Made by a program: the position numbers and the translations under genes. A DNA stretch of 64,000 nt from Martinezella rhizogenes (GTDB lineage: Bacteria > Pseudomonadota > Alphaproteobacteria > Rhizobiales > Rhizobiaceae). The stretch spans positions 62,001 through 126,000 of the forward strand of contig JAAMEZ010000050.1 in NCBI GenBank assembly GCA_013322215.1. The letters are read 5' to 3'. Each line of letters starts with the position of its first letter. Within the stretch, counting starts at the first letter, position 1. The notes below the pieces were generated by a model, which was given only the letters and a program-made list of their open reading frames with translations, did not search any database and had not been told where the DNA came from. Below, in pieces: positions 20,391 through 29,133 of the stretch.

Positions 20391-20422
20391 AAAGCCCCGG
20401 TTTTCGGCCGGGGCTTTGCATT
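20391..20422. terminator. Bidirectional terminator between the YggS-type gene and trcR
   Basis: A perfect 10-bp stem AAAGCCCCGG (20391-20400) with CCGGGGCTTT (20408-20417), flanked by A-rich and T-rich runs on the two sides. It can serve both converging genes. Confidence 0.88.
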
Positions 20423-20442
20423 TTTATCCGCTATGCCGGGTC

Positions 20443-21150
20443 TTAGAACTGGTCGTCGTCTTCGTCGTCCGGCGTGGTCGACTTCAGCGACTTGAGCTTG
20501 GCGAAAACGGCGTCGGCGTCGATTTCCTTTTCCTTGGGCTCGTCACGCTCATAGCTGAAGCCGAGCTTCTCGGTTTCCTGGGCGGGCTGCAGGGTCGCGC
20601 CGAGTTCGGCAGCGGTCGGCAGCGGACGGCCCTTTGCGGCCTTTTCGACTTCCATGTCCAGGTCGATCTGGCTGCAGAGGCCGAGCGTTACCGGGTCCAT
20701 CGGCGCCAGGTTGGCGGAGTTCCAGTGAGTGCGGTCGCGGATCTGCTCGATGGTCGACTTAGTGGTGCCGACGAGGCGCGAAATCTGCGCATCCTTCAGT
20801 TCCGGATGGTTGCGCACCAGCCAGAGGATGGCGTTCGGGCGGTCCTGGCGCTTGGAGACCGGGGTGTAACGTGGGCCGCGGCGCTTGGATTCCGGCACGC
20901 GAACCTTCGGCTCGGAAAGCTTCAGCTTGTGGTTCGGGTTGGCTTCGGCGCGGGCGATTTCGTCACGGGTCAGCTGACCGGTCGAGATCGGATCGAGGCC
21001 CTTGATGCCCTGTGCTGCTTCGCCATCGGCAATGGCCTTCACTTCGAGCGGATGCAGCTTGCAGAACTGCGCGATCTGGTCGAATGACAAGGCTGTATTG
21101 TCGACAAGCCAGATGGCAGTTGCCTTCGGCATGAGCAATTGTTGAGCCAT
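20443..21150 (-). CDS. trcR: Cell cycle transcriptional regulator TrcR (DUF1013)
   Basis: A 235-residue protein of the TrcR family (formerly DUF1013), found almost only in alphaproteobacteria and linked to transcription in the cell cycle. The start MAQQLLMPKATAIWLVDNT and the HTH-like part ELKDAQISRLVGTTKSTIEQI are characteristic, followed by WNSANLAPMDPVTLGLCSQ. The tail is acidic, ending DDEDDDQF. A longer frame to 21519 overlaps the acsA start and is rejected. It is transcribed away from acsA; the 223-base gap between them should carry both promoters. Confidence 0.9.
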   Translation of the reverse strand: MAQQLLMPKATAIWLVDNTALSFDQIAQFCKLHPLEVKAIADGEAAQGIKGLDPISTGQLTRDEIARAEANPNHKLKLSEPKVRVPESKRRGPRYTPVSKRQDRPNAILWLVRNHPELKDAQISRLVGTTKSTIEQIRDRTHWNSANLAPMDPVTLGLCSQIDLDMEVEKAAKGRPLPTAAELGATLQPAQETEKLGFSYERDEPKEKEIDADAVFAKLKSLKSTTPDDEDDDQF

Positions 21151-21373
21151 GGATATAGTCCTTCTGTCAGTCCGCGCCGGTGTCGCGGTCCGGGGTGTAA
21201 CACCACATTGTCCGGGAAATACGGCCCTATATAGCGATAGTGTCGCGTAATTGCAATTCTTTGCGCATGAAATGCACTTTGTCCAATTGCTGTCGTAGTT
21301 TGACCTGCTATTTATTGCGCGGAAAGAGCACTCGCGATTACAAATCGGAGTGCGAGGATTTGAGGAGGAAACA

Positions 21374-23332
21374 ATGTCGGAGAAGATCCATCCCGTGACG
21401 AAACCGGTCAAGGCACGCGCCCTGATCGACAAGGCGAAGTACCAGAAATGGTATGAGCAGAGCGTCGAGGATCCCGACAAGTTCTGGGGCAAGCACGGTA
21501 AGCGCATCGACTGGTTCAAGCCCTATACGAAGGTGAAGAACACGTCGTTTACCGGTAAGGTCTCAATCAAGTGGTTCGAGGATGGCGTCACCAACGTCTC
21601 TTACAATTGCATCGACCGGCATCTGAAGAAGCACGGCGATCGTGTCGCTTTCATCTGGGAAGGCGACAATCCCTATATCGACAAGAAGGTCACCTATAAC
21701 GAGCTTTACGAGCAGGTCTGCCGGTTGGCGAATGTGCTCAAGAAGCATGGCGTCAAGAAGGGCGACCGCGTCACCATCTACATGCCGATGATCCCCGAGG
21801 CAGCCTATGCGATGCTCGCCTGCGCCCGTATCGGCGCGGTGCATTCGGTCGTTTTCGGCGGCTTCTCGCCGGAAGCGCTCGCCGGCCGCATCGTCGATTG
21901 CCAGTCGACCGTCGTCATTACCTGCGATGAAGGTGTGCGCGGCGGCAAACCCATCCCGCTGAAGGAAAACACCGATACCGCGATCAAGATCGCCGGCAAG
22001 CAAAAGGTTGCAGTCAAGACCGTGATCGCCGTGCGCCGCACTGGCGCCAAGGTTGCCTGGGAGCCTGGCCGCGATGTCTGGTATCACGAGGAAACCGCCA
22101 AGGTGAAGGCGGATTGCCCGCCGGCGAAGATGAAGGCGGAAGACCCGCTGTTCATCCTCTATACCTCCGGCTCCACCGGCAAGCCGAAGGGCGTGCTGCA
22201 CACGACGGCCGGTTACCTCGTCTACGCGGCGATGACGCATGAATACACGTTCGACTATCATCCCGGCGATATCTACTGGTGCACGGCCGATGTCGGCTGG
22301 GTCACCGGCCACTCCTATATCGTCTACGGGCCGCTCGCCAATGCCGCGACCTCGCTGATGTTCGAAGGCGTGCCGAACTATCCCGACCAGGGCCGCTTCT
22401 GGGACGTCATCGACAAGCACAAGGTCAATATCTTCTACACCGCGCCGACGGCGATCCGCTCGCTGATGGGAGCCGGCGATCATTTCGTCAAGCGCGCCTC
22501 GCGCTCCAGCCTGCGCATCCTCGGCACGGTCGGCGAACCCATTAATCCAGAAGCCTGGGAATGGTATTACAAGGTGGTCGGCGACAGCCGCTGCCCGATC
22601 GTCGATACCTGGTGGCAGACTGAAACCGGCGGCCACATGATCACGCCGCTTCCAGGCGCGACCGATCTTAAGGCCGGCTCGGCCACCCTGCCCTTTTTCG
22701 GCGTGCAGCCGCAGCTGGTCGACAATGAAGGCAACGTGCTGGAAGGGGCTGCCGACGGCAATCTCGTCATCGCCGACAGCTGGCCGGGCCAAATGCGCAC
22801 GGTCTACGGCGACCACGAGCGCTTCATCCAGACCTACTTCTCCACTTACAAGGGCAAGTATTTCACCGGCGACGGCTGCCGCCGCGACGAAGACGGCTAT
22901 TACTGGATCACCGGCCGCGTCGACGACGTCCTTAACGTCTCGGGCCATCGTCTCGGCACGGCGGAAGTGGAATCGGCGCTGGTGTCGCATAAACACGTGT
23001 CGGAAGCCGCCGTCGTCGGCTATCCGCATTCGATCAAGGGTCAGGGCATTTATTGCTACGTGACGCTGATGGTCGGCCTCGAAGGCTCGGATACACTGCG
23101 CCAAGAGCTGGTAAAGCATGTCCGCGCCGAAATCGGCCCGATCGCCTCGCCGGACAAGATCCAGTTCACGCCCGGCCTGCCGAAAACCCGCTCGGGCAAG
23201 ATCATGCGCCGTATCCTGCGCAAGATCGCCGAGGACGATTTCGGCGCGCTCGGCGATACCTCGACGCTCGCCGATCCGGCTGTCGTCGATGATCTGATCG
23301 CCAACAGGCAGAACAAAGCGGATGCGGCGTAA
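21374..23332 (+). CDS. acsA: Acetyl-CoA synthetase
   Basis: A 652-residue AMP-forming enzyme that activates acetate. The adenylation motif is YTSGSTGKPKGV, and the acetylation site Lys lies in KTRSGKIMRRILRKI near the C-terminus. The ATG at 21374 follows GAGGAGGAAACA, a strong ribosome site; this overrides the in-frame start at 21350. The gene ends at a 12-bp perfect hairpin. Confidence 0.97.
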   Translation: MSEKIHPVTKPVKARALIDKAKYQKWYEQSVEDPDKFWGKHGKRIDWFKPYTKVKNTSFTGKVSIKWFEDGVTNVSYNCIDRHLKKHGDRVAFIWEGDNPYIDKKVTYNELYEQVCRLANVLKKHGVKKGDRVTIYMPMIPEAAYAMLACARIGAVHSVVFGGFSPEALAGRIVDCQSTVVITCDEGVRGGKPIPLKENTDTAIKIAGKQKVAVKTVIAVRRTGAKVAWEPGRDVWYHEETAKVKADCPPAKMKAEDPLFILYTSGSTGKPKGVLHTTAGYLVYAAMTHEYTFDYHPGDIYWCTADVGWVTGHSYIVYGPLANAATSLMFEGVPNYPDQGRFWDVIDKHKVNIFYTAPTAIRSLMGAGDHFVKRASRSSLRILGTVGEPINPEAWEWYYKVVGDSRCPIVDTWWQTETGGHMITPLPGATDLKAGSATLPFFGVQPQLVDNEGNVLEGAADGNLVIADSWPGQMRTVYGDHERFIQTYFSTYKGKYFTGDGCRRDEDGYYWITGRVDDVLNVSGHRLGTAEVESALVSHKHVSEAAVVGYPHSIKGQGIYCYVTLMVGLEGSDTLRQELVKHVRAEIGPIASPDKIQFTPGLPKTRSGKIMRRILRKIAEDDFGALGDTSTLADPAVVDDLIANRQNKADAA

Positions 23333-23362
23333 GTCGGACGAGGGGCATTAGGCCATTCGATG

Positions 23363-23393
23363 TTAGGCGAGAGCTTGGCTCTCGCCTAAGTTT
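23363..23393. terminator. Terminator between acsA and the alpha/beta hydrolase
   Basis: TTAGGCGAGAGC (23363-23374) pairs perfectly with 23378-23389 across a TTG loop; GTTT follows. The two flanking genes converge on it. Confidence 0.8.
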
Positions 23394-23394
23394 C

Positions 23395-24387
23395 TCATGT
23401 TGCAGTGCTGAAAAAAGCGATCGCCATTTGAGCAACATGGTCATGCACGTTTTCGCGCACCAAGTCTGCAGTGTCGGTAAAGACTGCTGGTGCGGCCTTC
23501 AGGCCTTGTGGTGTGGGTTCAGGCAAAAACGTATAGTGGCCCACTCCACCGCCCATGATTTCAAGAGAGCTGGAGCGCACATTTTCGTGGAGCCATGTGC
23601 AGCACTCGTGGACCGGAGCTATGAGATCGGCGGCGCCGCCAACGATCTGAACGGGTGTTGTTATTTCCTCAAGGCTTTCCTTGGCGAAGCCGAGAACCGA
23701 GCGACCCGGCGCGATCGCCAAAGCGGCTTTCAATCTGTCATCCCTGAAGCTGTTTCGTCGCCGATTCCATGATTCCAGGAACATCTCGTCCTGAAGAAGC
23801 GAAGGAATGTGATCCGCCAAATCAGGGAATTCTCTCGGGCCACGTATGGGGCTCTTTTGAGGATTATCCGGTTCGAACTGAGAGTAGGCAACCCGCGCGC
23901 CCACGAGTAGCATCGCGGTATAGGCGCCTGCGGAGAAACCCGCGACGTAGGCCTGGTCTTCGACGGCCCCTCCCAAAACCTCTCTCCAGTCATTGGCATC
24001 GAGCAAGGCGGTCAGATCAGCCGCGCGCTCCCAGAGACAGAGGAACCCCTCGGCCCTGTAGGGCTCCGAACCTGTATGGCCGTGATGGTCTATGCCCAAG
24101 GCCACGAAGCCGGCCTGCGCCAGCCGATGTCCGAGCCATTCCAGTCCGATGGCAAGGCCGCCCGACCCATGGGACAGCAACACCAGGGGGCGCGGATCGG
24201 AAGATTTCTTCAACGGCGCGTTGGGCGCGACCAGTCTTTGCTTGAACCAAGACGGCGAGGGTGCAATTTCGACTGCATCATCGTCGGCCGGATACCATGC
24301 GCACCAAGCCAGAGGGCGGTGGCCCGTACGGCTCCAGTTTGCGCGCTTCTTATCAAAGGACAGACCTTGAGAGAAACCTACGGGCAT
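23395..24387 (-). CDS. Alpha/beta hydrolase, dienelactone hydrolase-like
   Basis: A 330-residue alpha/beta hydrolase. The nucleophile elbow is GFSAGAY, the oxyanion region is LLSHGSGG, a likely acid Asp lies in GGAADLIAP, and the His in GGVGHYTFLPEP. Substrate is unknown; relatives are called predicted dienelactone hydrolases or lipase-like. There is no signal peptide that I can see. It lies alone between two core genes (acsA and the DUF1674 gene) and may be an accessory insertion, since I do not associate it with this neighbourhood. Confidence 0.8.
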   Translation of the reverse strand: MPVGFSQGLSFDKKRANWSRTGHRPLAWCAWYPADDDAVEIAPSPSWFKQRLVAPNAPLKKSSDPRPLVLLSHGSGGLAIGLEWLGHRLAQAGFVALGIDHHGHTGSEPYRAEGFLCLWERAADLTALLDANDWREVLGGAVEDQAYVAGFSAGAYTAMLLVGARVAYSQFEPDNPQKSPIRGPREFPDLADHIPSLLQDEMFLESWNRRRNSFRDDRLKAALAIAPGRSVLGFAKESLEEITTPVQIVGGAADLIAPVHECCTWLHENVRSSSLEIMGGGVGHYTFLPEPTPQGLKAAPAVFTDTADLVRENVHDHVAQMAIAFFSTAT

Positions 24388-24424
24388 TATTCTGTCATCG
24401 AATGACGGCTAACCTAAACTCATC

Positions 24425-24652
24425 TCAAAAATCGATCGCCCGGCCATTGATCTCCCAGTCGCCAAATCGAGCCGGGTCTGCGCCGCCGCGGCCGCCGACT
24501 TCAGGGGCGATTTCGGCCTGTGCTTGAGCTTCCTGCATCTTGCGGCGCTCCTCGGCTTCTGCAAGCGCGCGCTTGGCAGCGGGCGAGAGCGGCTTGCGAG
24601 TGATTTCACCGGTTTCGGTGTCGAGTTTGTTGTCGTTATCGGCTGTCTGCAT
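24425..24652 (-). CDS. DUF1674 protein (succinate dehydrogenase assembly factor 4 type)
   Basis: A 75-residue protein whose C-terminus GGRGGADPARFGDWEINGRA is the DUF1674 signature, shared with the mitochondrial SDH assembly factor Sdh8/SDHAF4, which protects flavinylated SdhA. The N-terminus is acidic and the middle helical and Ala/Glu-rich. The ATG at 24652 is chosen inside a much longer open frame, which reads against htpX and is not coding. It is divergent from htpX. Function in bacteria is inferred from the family. Confidence 0.85.
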   Translation of the reverse strand: MQTADNDNKLDTETGEITRKPLSPAAKRALAEAEERRKMQEAQAQAEIAPEVGGRGGADPARFGDWEINGRAIDF

Positions 24653-24760
24653 GATCTGATCGGCCCGGAACCGTTGAATTAAGCGGAGGAATAGCCAAAT
24701 CATAGTGCGTCCGGACGCAAAGAAAAAGGTTTGGACGACAGATGTGTTGGAGACCTCTCG

Positions 24761-25759
24761 ATGAATCTCATGCGTACTGCCATGCTGCTTGCCTTCATGA
24801 CCGCCCTGTTCATGGGCGTAGGCTTTCTGATCGGCGGTCAATCGGGCATGTTGATCGCATTTGTCGTTGCTGCCGGCATGAATTTCTTTTCCTACTGGAA
24901 TTCGGACCGGATGGTGCTCTCCACCTATGGTGCACAGGAGGTGGATGAGCGCAGCGCCCCGGAATTCTACCGGATCGTCCGCGATCTCGCCCGCAATGCC
25001 GGCCTGCCGATGCCGAAAGTCTATCTCTATGACAGCCCGCAGCCGAATGCCTTTGCCACCGGCCGCAATCCGGAAAATGCCGCCGTTGCCGCCTCCACCG
25101 GCCTCTTGCATGCGCTGACGCCGGAAGAAGTGGCCGGCGTGATGGCGCATGAGCTGGCGCATGTCCAGAACCGCGACACGCTGACCATGACAATTACGGC
25201 GACGCTTGCCGGCGCTATTTCCATGCTCGGCAACTTCGCCTTTTTCTTCGGCGGCCGCCGCGACAACAACAATCCTCTCGGCATGATCGGCGTTCTCGCG
25301 GCGATGATCGTTGCCCCGCTGGCCGCCATGCTGGTGCAGATGGCGATCAGCCGCACGCGCGAATATTCGGCCGATCGGCGCGGCGCGGCAATCTGCGGCA
25401 ATCCGCTGTGGCTTGCCTCGGCGCTCGGCAAGATCGCCCGCGGTGCGGCGCATATTCCGAACGAGGAGGCCGAGGGCCATCCGGCGACGGCGCATATGTT
25501 CATCATCAATCCGCTCTCCGGCGAGCGCATGGACAATCTGTTTTCCACCCATCCGAACACGGAAAACCGCATCGCGGCGCTGCATGAAATGGCTCGTTAC
25601 GGCGGCGGCGGTGCCTCGCCGATGGCGCCGTCTTCAGGCCCATCTTCGGGCTTTGGCTCGACGGGACCGGTTCTGACTGCTAATCCGGGGCGCAAATCGC
25701 GCTCCGTGCCGAATACGGGTCGCGGTGGTTCGCAACCGCCGAAGGGTCCCTGGTCTTGA
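24761..25759 (+). CDS. htpX: Membrane zinc protease HtpX
   Basis: A 332-residue inner-membrane metalloprotease of the M48 family that degrades misfolded membrane proteins. HELAH at 130-134 holds the zinc ligands and Glu131. Membrane segments lie at about 8-24, 29-44 and two more after the active site. The tail from about residue 285 is Gly/Ser/Pro-rich and lacks a known domain. The ATG at 24761 follows GGAGACCTCTCG. Its stop overlaps the rsmB start by 4 bases (TTGA). Confidence 0.94.
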   Translation: MNLMRTAMLLAFMTALFMGVGFLIGGQSGMLIAFVVAAGMNFFSYWNSDRMVLSTYGAQEVDERSAPEFYRIVRDLARNAGLPMPKVYLYDSPQPNAFATGRNPENAAVAASTGLLHALTPEEVAGVMAHELAHVQNRDTLTMTITATLAGAISMLGNFAFFFGGRRDNNNPLGMIGVLAAMIVAPLAAMLVQMAISRTREYSADRRGAAICGNPLWLASALGKIARGAAHIPNEEAEGHPATAHMFIINPLSGERMDNLFSTHPNTENRIAALHEMARYGGGGASPMAPSSGPSSGFGSTGPVLTANPGRKSRSVPNTGRGGSQPPKGPWS

Positions 25760-27165
25760 GTTCTGACACGAAAAACAACGCTTCCAATAGAGACGGAAAA
25801 CGATCGGGCAAGCGGCCTCAGCCGCCTCGTCAACCCGATTCGTCTCCGCCGAAGCCCGGCCTTACGGCTCGCGCGGCGGCGTCAAAGATCCTGGGAGCCG
25901 TGCTGGACCGCAAGACGTCGCTCGACGGCATGCTGGATGCCGAAGGTGGTAGCGCCGCCTATACGACGCTCAGCGACAGCGACCGGGCGCTGGTGCGCGC
26001 TATTTTGAACAGCGCGCTGCGCCACCTGCCGCGCATCGAGGCGGCGATATCGTCGCTGCTCGATTCGCCGTTGCCGGAGGGTGCGCGTGCGCTGCATCAC
26101 GTGCTTGTCGTCGGCGCGACGCAGATCCTCTATCTCGACGTGCCGGATCATTCCGCCGTCGATCTCGCCGTCGAACAGGCGAACCGCGATCCCCGTAACC
26201 GCCGTTTCGCCAAGCTGGTCAACGCTATTCTCCGCCGCATCGGCCGTGAAAAGCAGGAAATCCTGGAGCAGGTTGCGAAGGTGCCGGCCATGCCGGACTG
26301 GTTCCTGTCGCGTCTCGAAGCCGCCTACGGCGCTCCCGCCGCGCTGAAAATTTCAGACACGCAGCTCGAGCCGGCGGCTATCGACCTTACTGTCAAATCA
26401 GATCCCGAAGGCTGGGCGAAACGGCTGAACGGCGTGGTGCTGCCGACCGGTGGCGTGCGGCTTGCCGCCTTCGAAGGGTCCATTCCCTCGCTGGAAGGTT
26501 TCGATGACGGCGAGTGGTGGGTTCAGGATGCCGCCGCCAGCATTCCGGCGAAGCTTTTTGGTTCGCTGGCCGGCAGGCGGGTCGTGGATCTCTGCGCGGC
26601 GCCCGGCGGCAAGACGGCGCAGCTCATCCTTGCCGGCGCTGAGGTTACAGCGCTCGATCAATCCGCCAATCGGCTGAAGAGACTGTCCGGCAATCTGGCG
26701 CGCCTTGGTTTCGAGGCCGAAACCGTCGTTGCCGATATGAGCAAATATCGGCCCGAAGAGCTTTTCGATGCGGCTCTCCTCGATGCCCCCTGTTCCTCGA
26801 CGGGAACGACGCGCCGCCATCCGGACGTGCTGTGGACCAAGGGGCCGGAAGATATCGCCAAGCTTGCCGCCCTGCAGGAGCGCCTGCTTCGCCATGCCCT
26901 GACGCTGGTCAAGCCGGGCGGCGTGGTGGTGTTTTCCAACTGCTCGCTCGATCCCGAAGAGGGAGAGGATCTGGTTGCGCGCCTGTTTGCCGACACCGGC
27001 AATATCGAGCGTGTTCCGATCGCAGCGGGCGATTGGCCCGGCCTGGAAACGGCGATTTCGCCGCTTGGGGCCTTCCGCACCACGCCGGACATGCTGTCGC
27101 TTGGCGAAGGCTTTGCCTCCGGTCTCGATGGCTTCTTCGCCGTCGTGCTTCGACGCACGCATTGA
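25756..27165 (+). CDS. rsmB: RsmB-type rRNA (cytosine-C5) methyltransferase
   Basis: A 469-residue SAM methyltransferase with an N-terminal NusB-like RNA-binding domain (about 40-170) and a C-terminal Rossmann domain. The SAM loop is DLCAAPGGKTAQL, and the two catalytic Cys lie in LLDAPCSSTGTTRRHPD and VFSNCSLDPEEGE. It starts at TTG within the htpX stop (TTGA), and I see no better start for the basic, low-complexity N-terminus. This coupling suggests one operon with htpX. Confidence 0.92.
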   Translation: MSSDTKNNASNRDGKRSGKRPQPPRQPDSSPPKPGLTARAAASKILGAVLDRKTSLDGMLDAEGGSAAYTTLSDSDRALVRAILNSALRHLPRIEAAISSLLDSPLPEGARALHHVLVVGATQILYLDVPDHSAVDLAVEQANRDPRNRRFAKLVNAILRRIGREKQEILEQVAKVPAMPDWFLSRLEAAYGAPAALKISDTQLEPAAIDLTVKSDPEGWAKRLNGVVLPTGGVRLAAFEGSIPSLEGFDDGEWWVQDAAASIPAKLFGSLAGRRVVDLCAAPGGKTAQLILAGAEVTALDQSANRLKRLSGNLARLGFEAETVVADMSKYRPEELFDAALLDAPCSSTGTTRRHPDVLWTKGPEDIAKLAALQERLLRHALTLVKPGGVVVFSNCSLDPEEGEDLVARLFADTGNIERVPIAAGDWPGLETAISPLGAFRTTPDMLSLGEGFASGLDGFFAVVLRRTH

Positions 27166-27257
27166 TCTCCACCTCGAATCGTTTTTACCGGGCGGTTAAA
27201 AAACCGGCAAACATGTCTTTAATTGGTATATCCGTAACCTCTTTTTAACCACGGATA

Positions 27258-28961
27258 ATGAGAGTAAGCAGAAGCAAATATGCAGATCTGCGGCAGGGTT
27301 TAGTGAGTTCATACATGCGGGAAGCATGGCGGCGGATGTCGCGCCGCGCGGCGTTGACGCGATTGCGTCTCACCCGCCACACGATGCGTGTGCCGGAACG
27401 ATTGATCGTGGCGCCGACCGACCTGCGCAGCGTCGATCCCTTTTTCGTCGAAGAGCTTCTGAACGGCCGCATCCTGCTGGCCGGGCGTGTTCTGGAAACG
27501 CAGGGCGCATCGCCCTTCTCGCTTGAATTGCCATCGCTTGCCTTTGCGGCCCGGCTGCATAATTTTCGCTGGCTGCGGCATTTGCGGGCGGAAAAGAGCG
27601 ATCAGGCTTCGGCCATGGCGCGATCGATCCTCACCGATTGGATCGCGGTTCACGGTCGCCGGCTGCATGGCCTTGCCTGGTCGCCCGATATAGCGGCACA
27701 GCGGTTGATCGCGCTTCTGTCGCATTCGCCGGTGCTGTTGCAGGGCACCGATAGCGGTTTCTACCGCCGTTTCATGCGCATGCTCGTCTTCCATGTGCGC
27801 TTCTTGCGTCGGGTCGTGGCGTCGTCGCCCGACGGCATCACCCGGTTTCGCGTTCGCATCGCGCTTGCCATGGCTTCGGTCGCCATGCCGAGCAGTTCGC
27901 TCAGGCTGAAACGGGCGGGTCAGGCGCTCGACCGCGAGATCGACCGGCAGATTCTACAGGATGGCGGCCATATTTCCCGCAATCCGCGCGCATCGCTGGA
28001 ACTGCTGCTCGACCTGCTGCCGCTGCGCCAGACCTACGTCAATCTCGGCCACGACGTTCCGGTGCGGTTGATCCCCGGCATTGACCGCATGTATCCGGCG
28101 CTGCGCTTCTTCCGCCACCAGGATGGCGATCTGGCGCTGTTCAACGGCGCGACCTCGACGCTTGCCAACGAGCTGATGTCGGTGCTGCGCTATGATGAGA
28201 CGGCCGGCCAGGCTTTCAAGGCGCTGCCGCACACGAGATATCATCGGTTGTCGGCCGGCTCGGCCGTCGTCATCGTTGATGTAGGCAACGCCGCTTCGAC
28301 CGATCTCAGCCGCACGGCCCATGCCGGCTGCCTTTCCTTCGAGATGTCGTCGGGCAAGACGCGTTTCATCATCAACTCCGGCGCGCCCGAATTTGCAGGC
28401 GATCGCTTCATGCAGGCGGCGCGGGCGACGGCAGCGCATTCGACCGTCACGCTCAACGACACCTCGTCCTGCCAGTTTTCCAAATCGAAATCGCTGGGGC
28501 CGATCATGGTCAGCGGCGTGAAGAAGGTCATCGTCGAGCGCGCCGAGACCGAAGACGGGCGCGACTATGTCCGCGCCGCGCATGACGGCTATCTCTCCGC
28601 CTTCGGCTACGTCCACGAGCGTGAGATAAGCCTCAACGCGTCAGGCACGATCGTCGCCGGCCGTGACCGGTTCTTTACGCCGGAAGGCAAGAAGAATCAG
28701 CCGAAGGGCGAAGGCATCGCCTCGGCCCGTTTCCACATCCACCCCTCCATCAGCCTCTTGCAGACCGAGACGGATGCCGCGCTGCTGATCGCGCCCGACG
28801 GAGAGACCTGGGTCTTCTCCTCGCCCGGCAACGAGGTGCTTGTGGCGGAAGATATCTTCTTTGCCGATCCCTCGGGCATGCGCTCTTCCGATCAGCTCGA
28901 GATCGTCTTCAAGATCACCGAAAAGCCGGAAATCCGCTGGTTTTTATCCCATCGGCCATAG
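27258..28961 (+). CDS. Heparinase II/III family protein
   Basis: A 567-residue protein with the N-terminal alpha/alpha barrel typical of polysaccharide lyase family 8/12-like enzymes and a C-terminal heparinase II/III beta domain (from about 320; for example AHSTVTLNDTSSCQF). The catalytic Tyr region may be near DGYLSAFGYVHER. The family cleaves uronic-acid polysaccharides; the natural substrate here is unknown, possibly a rhizobial exopolysaccharide. There is no clear signal peptide. In rhizobia the gene is commonly found between rsmB and purH, as here. A terminator follows. Confidence 0.85.
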   Translation: MRVSRSKYADLRQGLVSSYMREAWRRMSRRAALTRLRLTRHTMRVPERLIVAPTDLRSVDPFFVEELLNGRILLAGRVLETQGASPFSLELPSLAFAARLHNFRWLRHLRAEKSDQASAMARSILTDWIAVHGRRLHGLAWSPDIAAQRLIALLSHSPVLLQGTDSGFYRRFMRMLVFHVRFLRRVVASSPDGITRFRVRIALAMASVAMPSSSLRLKRAGQALDREIDRQILQDGGHISRNPRASLELLLDLLPLRQTYVNLGHDVPVRLIPGIDRMYPALRFFRHQDGDLALFNGATSTLANELMSVLRYDETAGQAFKALPHTRYHRLSAGSAVVIVDVGNAASTDLSRTAHAGCLSFEMSSGKTRFIINSGAPEFAGDRFMQAARATAAHSTVTLNDTSSCQFSKSKSLGPIMVSGVKKVIVERAETEDGRDYVRAAHDGYLSAFGYVHEREISLNASGTIVAGRDRFFTPEGKKNQPKGEGIASARFHIHPSISLLQTETDAALLIAPDGETWVFSSPGNEVLVAEDIFFADPSGMRSSDQLEIVFKITEKPEIRWFLSHRP

Positions 28962-29040
28962 GCTAAGTGCGCCAGCTATGCTAACGGGGCGGCATTATGC
29001 GTCCCGCGCCATTTCCGCCGGACGTCTCGTCTCCCTATGC

Positions 29041-29064
29041 CAGAGCGTTTCCGCTCTGTTTTTT
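29041..29064 (+). terminator. Terminator after the heparinase-like gene
   Basis: CAGAGCG (29041-29047) pairs with CGCTCTG (29052-29058) over a TTTC loop and is followed by six T. It lies 80 bases after the stop and is followed by copy 2 of the interspersed element. Confidence 0.8.
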
Positions 29065-29070
29065 GTTATC

Positions 29071-29120
29071 GCAACTCCGGACGGAAAACCGCCAGACACT
29101 TTTCCTGGAGTTGCTCTAGA
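29071..29120. repeat. Interspersed hairpin element, copy 2 (before purH)
   Basis: GCAACTCCGGACGGAAAA then CCGCCAGACAC then TTTTCCTGGAGTTGCTCTAGA: GCAACTCC pairs with GGAGTTGC and GGAAAA with TTTTCC. It sits 14 bases before the purH start, so it could affect purH translation. Confidence 0.75.
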
Positions 29121-29133
29121 TCGGAGAAAGCCC

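Noticed and set aside
21563..23119. A 518-codon open frame on the minus strand
   Set aside because: It is antisense to acsA and has no family features.
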